Shown here in pieces: positions 11,801 to 12,500 of a stretch of DNA of 12,500 nt. The notes beneath the pieces are model-generated. The model saw nothing but the letters and a program-made list of their open reading frames with translations. It did not search any database and was not told where the DNA came from. Numbering within the stretch: the first letter of the stretch is position 1; each line of letters begins with the position of its first letter. The translations under genes and the position numbers were made by a program. The DNA is from Stramonita haemastoma (Eukaryota > Mollusca > Gastropoda > Neogastropoda > Muricidae): positions 37,448,044 to 37,460,543 of the forward strand of contig CM060337.1 in the NCBI GenBank assembly GCA_030674155.1. The letters run 5' to 3'.

Positions 11801-12312
11801 TATGTGAGTGTGGTTTTACTATTGTATGGTTGCAACAAGGTGTGGGAGATATAGGACAATTTATGCATATTTTCAAGCAGAGAATGATAGATTTGTTTAT
11901 TCAGGAATGGCAAAGTGTTATCGGTGAACATGAAAGATACTCCATCTACAAGTCATTTAAAACAGTGTTTGAAAAGGAATCTTATATTTGTAGCATCGAT
12001 GTGTACTGCTTTAAAGTTGCCTTGTCACAAGCCAGATTAAATGTCCTACCGTTAAATAACAATCGTCACAGATACAGTAATAGCGTTCAAGACAAAATGT
12101 GTCCTTTCTGTAAGAATGTAACAGAAGATGAATACCATTTGATAGCTATATGTCCAATGTATGCAGACCTCAGAGTAAAATTTATTCCTAACATGCTTCA
12201 TTTGCCGTTGTCAGCTGTTCTTTGTGCTAACAATACACGTTTTTCTTTGCAGGTATCAAAGTACATATTCTATGCCATGAGAAGAAGACAATGCTCGACA
12301 GATTTCAACTAG
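8857..12312 (+). CDS. LINE ORF2 protein: APE endonuclease / reverse transcriptase
   Basis: Enzyme for target-primed reverse transcription: it nicks genomic DNA and copies the element RNA from the 3'-OH. The 1151-aa frame is uninterrupted. The endonuclease (about 25-292) has a full set of family residues: N32 (FNVNGL), E59 (CLTET), Y138 (YVPP), D179 and N181 (GDLNARTG), T249, D260 (STVDYF) and S285-D286-H287. A Lys-rich linker (about 385-440) leads to the RT (about 567-810): IPIHKKG, NYRGVSLLS, QAGFR, motif A FVDFKKAFD (D659), GVRQGCVLSP, and FADD (D762, D763). The thumb/C-terminal part includes YGELGRYPLY (about 924-933) and a zinc motif C1082-x2-C1085-x8-H1094-x4-C1099. There is no RNase H domain. 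The start is the first ATG after the ORF1 stop and lies in the same frame as ORF1. Codons are clearly more AT-rich than in ORF1. All key catalytic residues appear intact, so the protein could be active. Confidence 0.95.
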   Translation: MKNNVCKVSKTSVNNVVGNSVQNVDVKFLNFNVNGLLPKLEIPDFVNYIKSHDFICLTETFVGTSFESNLFSDYVIFTSLAKKISYQGRYSGGVIVLLKKKFAQFVTKIDLDIDNMIILNIDKQLFGTDMDIFWICTYVPPHDSAVWKNNNNGYGLEILEQTLLKLYELYDFHLLLCGDLNARTGSRNNACFNLNDGLDDKIDYQSPFYRKSQDVNKNMFGDQLLEICNSFDLIILNGLCECEFDGSYTYICNTGCSTVDYFVMSYGMYMLFHGMSLDVEDSSESDHLPVVLTCSTTCSTDNNQNEKENFYIKKHIWDKEKEQVYVDNLNGENLQSKIQLAASILEEDVDSALDMFVQCLLSASGCMVRKVYPDVQKHVCEWFDDECQKAKQKSRQLLRNFRKSRTEEDRIEYINAKKVYKHLLKIKKRSFRKKKVEMLVANLNDPSNFWKQLTEMGCGKKRAKYKSNISLNEWYDHFKNVFSTDANDCSEECQDRIDLSEEDQHALNGEITVEEVANAVNKLKSGKACGMDRVLAEMIKAGSKTTIPFLHKLSNEVFTKGVYPKEWERAIVIPIHKKGSMDNVDNYRGVSLLSIISKCYSTILNKRLYSWLEENNLISENQAGFRKCHSTIDHIFCLYSVVQKCLSQRGKKLYVAFVDFKKAFDSVRHDKLLQCIRKQGVKGRFFCSLQAMYKALVSCVRSNFEYTELFECPLGVRQGCVLSPTLFQIFINQLANDMSKKGKHGIQLIPGIMELFILLFADDVVLLSSSPVGLQNQLNVLMACCSNMKLKVNKDKTKIMVFRKGGFLGRDENWFFENSKLEVVNKYCYLGFNFSTKLSVKVGIENQIMKGKKALVSLIKAFLKNKDITHQIYFKVFDIKIQPILLYSSEVWGLSRLDCLEKIHLMACKRFLGLPIKTPNKMVYGELGRYPLYVNSSIYSLRYWFKILQMDHHRLPRQAYEMQLRLDSNAKRCWVTNIRVLLCECGFTIVWLQQGVGDIGQFMHIFKQRMIDLFIQEWQSVIGEHERYSIYKSFKTVFEKESYICSIDVYCFKVALSQARLNVLPLNNNRHRYSNSVQDKMCPFCKNVTEDEYHLIAICPMYADLRVKFIPNMLHLPLSAVLCANNTRFSLQVSKYIFYAMRRRQCSTDFN

Positions 12313-12500
12313 AAAGCAAGATTCATAGTTTAAATGTCTTATGCAATTAACAGATCTCAATGTGACTAAAACTGAAAACTGAGTAAAAAATGGGTTTTCA
12401 GTTTATATTTTGTTTTCTTTTCCTTATATCCAATCTGGTTTTTTTGTGTGTTTTTTTGTTTGTTTGTTTTGTTTTTTTTTTGTTTTTTCTTTTCCCTTGT
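12313..12500 (+). other. LINE 3' UTR and T/TTTG-rich tract (right edge not reached)
   Basis: After the ORF2 TAG there are about 55 bp of unremarkable sequence, then a hairpin (12369-12404), then an increasingly T-rich tract with (TTTG)n from about 12438 to the window end. No AATAAA or A-rich tail is seen inside the window. The true 3' end is either just outside it or marked by the TTTG-type simple repeat. Confidence 0.6.
12369..12404 (+). other. perfect 11-bp stem-loop in the LINE 3' UTR
   Basis: AAACTGAAAAC (12369-12379) is the exact reverse complement of GTTTTCAGTTT (12394-12404), with a 14-nt loop. Reverse transcriptases of some LINEs, such as eel UnaL2, recognise a 3'-UTR stem-loop to start copying. 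That role is only inferred here. It is not a classical terminator. Confidence 0.7.

Larger units (their letters stand above)
5760..12500 (+). mobile_element. APE-type non-LTR retrotransposon (LINE) with 2A-bearing ORF1
   Basis: The element has two open reading frames in sense orientation: ORF1 (2A leader, coiled coil, L1-like RNA-binding core, long extension) and ORF2 (APE endonuclease, reverse transcriptase, CCHC motif). There are no long terminal repeats, integrase, protease or RNase H. The left boundary is a guess at the end of the CT tract. The right end may lie beyond the window. Several APE-type clades (CR1, L2, Rex1, Crack, Ingi-like) are known to carry 2A-like motifs, and the RT box reads NYRG rather than the NYRP of L1. 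I leave the clade open because an RT phylogeny is required. ORF2 is intact and ORF1 has one frameshift, so the copy looks young. Confidence 0.92.

Noticed and set aside
11300..12312. RNase H domain at the ORF2 C-terminus
   Set aside because: I looked for the spaced D-E-D-D pattern and found none convincing. This part matches a LINE thumb/C-terminal region ending in a CCHC motif.

Overview
The window looks like genomic DNA of a eukaryotic animal, most likely a marine mollusc and perhaps a gastropod. The evidence is long perfect microsatellites (AC, CT, CTGT, GATA, GACA), a tRNA-derived SINE whose body resembles SINEs I know from molluscan genomes, and an APE-type non-LTR retrotransposon (LINE) with a 2A-like peptide, a combination described in aquatic invertebrates. 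There are no prokaryotic features. The species cannot be named from the sequence.

Layout. 1-249 is a CA/CT microsatellite field. About 436-575 holds a decayed SINE-like fragment. 925-1104 is a CTGT/CT compound microsatellite. 1105-2490 is noncoding, with one short imperfect duplication. 2491-2836 is a better preserved tRNA-derived SINE whose 3' end runs straight into a 400-bp GATA/GACA mosaic (2838-3239). From 3535 to about 5545 there may be a small spliced gene on the plus strand: an ATG in ideal Kozak context and four open segments whose splice phases agree. Its putative introns hold an AC and a GA/GACA microsatellite. I do not recognise its product. A CT-rich tract (5578-5757) precedes the LINE.

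The LINE fills about 5760 to the window end on the plus strand. ORF1 (6002-8814) starts with a short hydrophobic leader ending in the 2A motif DIETNPGP. A coiled coil and an L1-type RNA-binding core follow, then an unusually long hydrophilic extension with 16 copies of a 36-bp repeat. One -1 frameshift interrupts the RNA-binding core. ORF2 (8857-12312, 1151 aa) is intact, with an apurinic-type endonuclease, a reverse transcriptase with FADD, and a C-terminal CCHC zinc motif. ORF1 and ORF2 share a reading frame and are separated by one UAG and 14 sense codons. The 3' UTR has a perfect 11-bp hairpin followed by a T/TTTG-rich tract.

In the usual non-LTR model, ORF1p coats the element RNA while ORF2p nicks target DNA and reverse-transcribes the RNA from the nick. 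The most interesting parts here are the 2A leader, the repeat-built ORF1 extension that is open in all three forward frames and carries compensating frame changes, and the same-frame ORF1/ORF2 junction.
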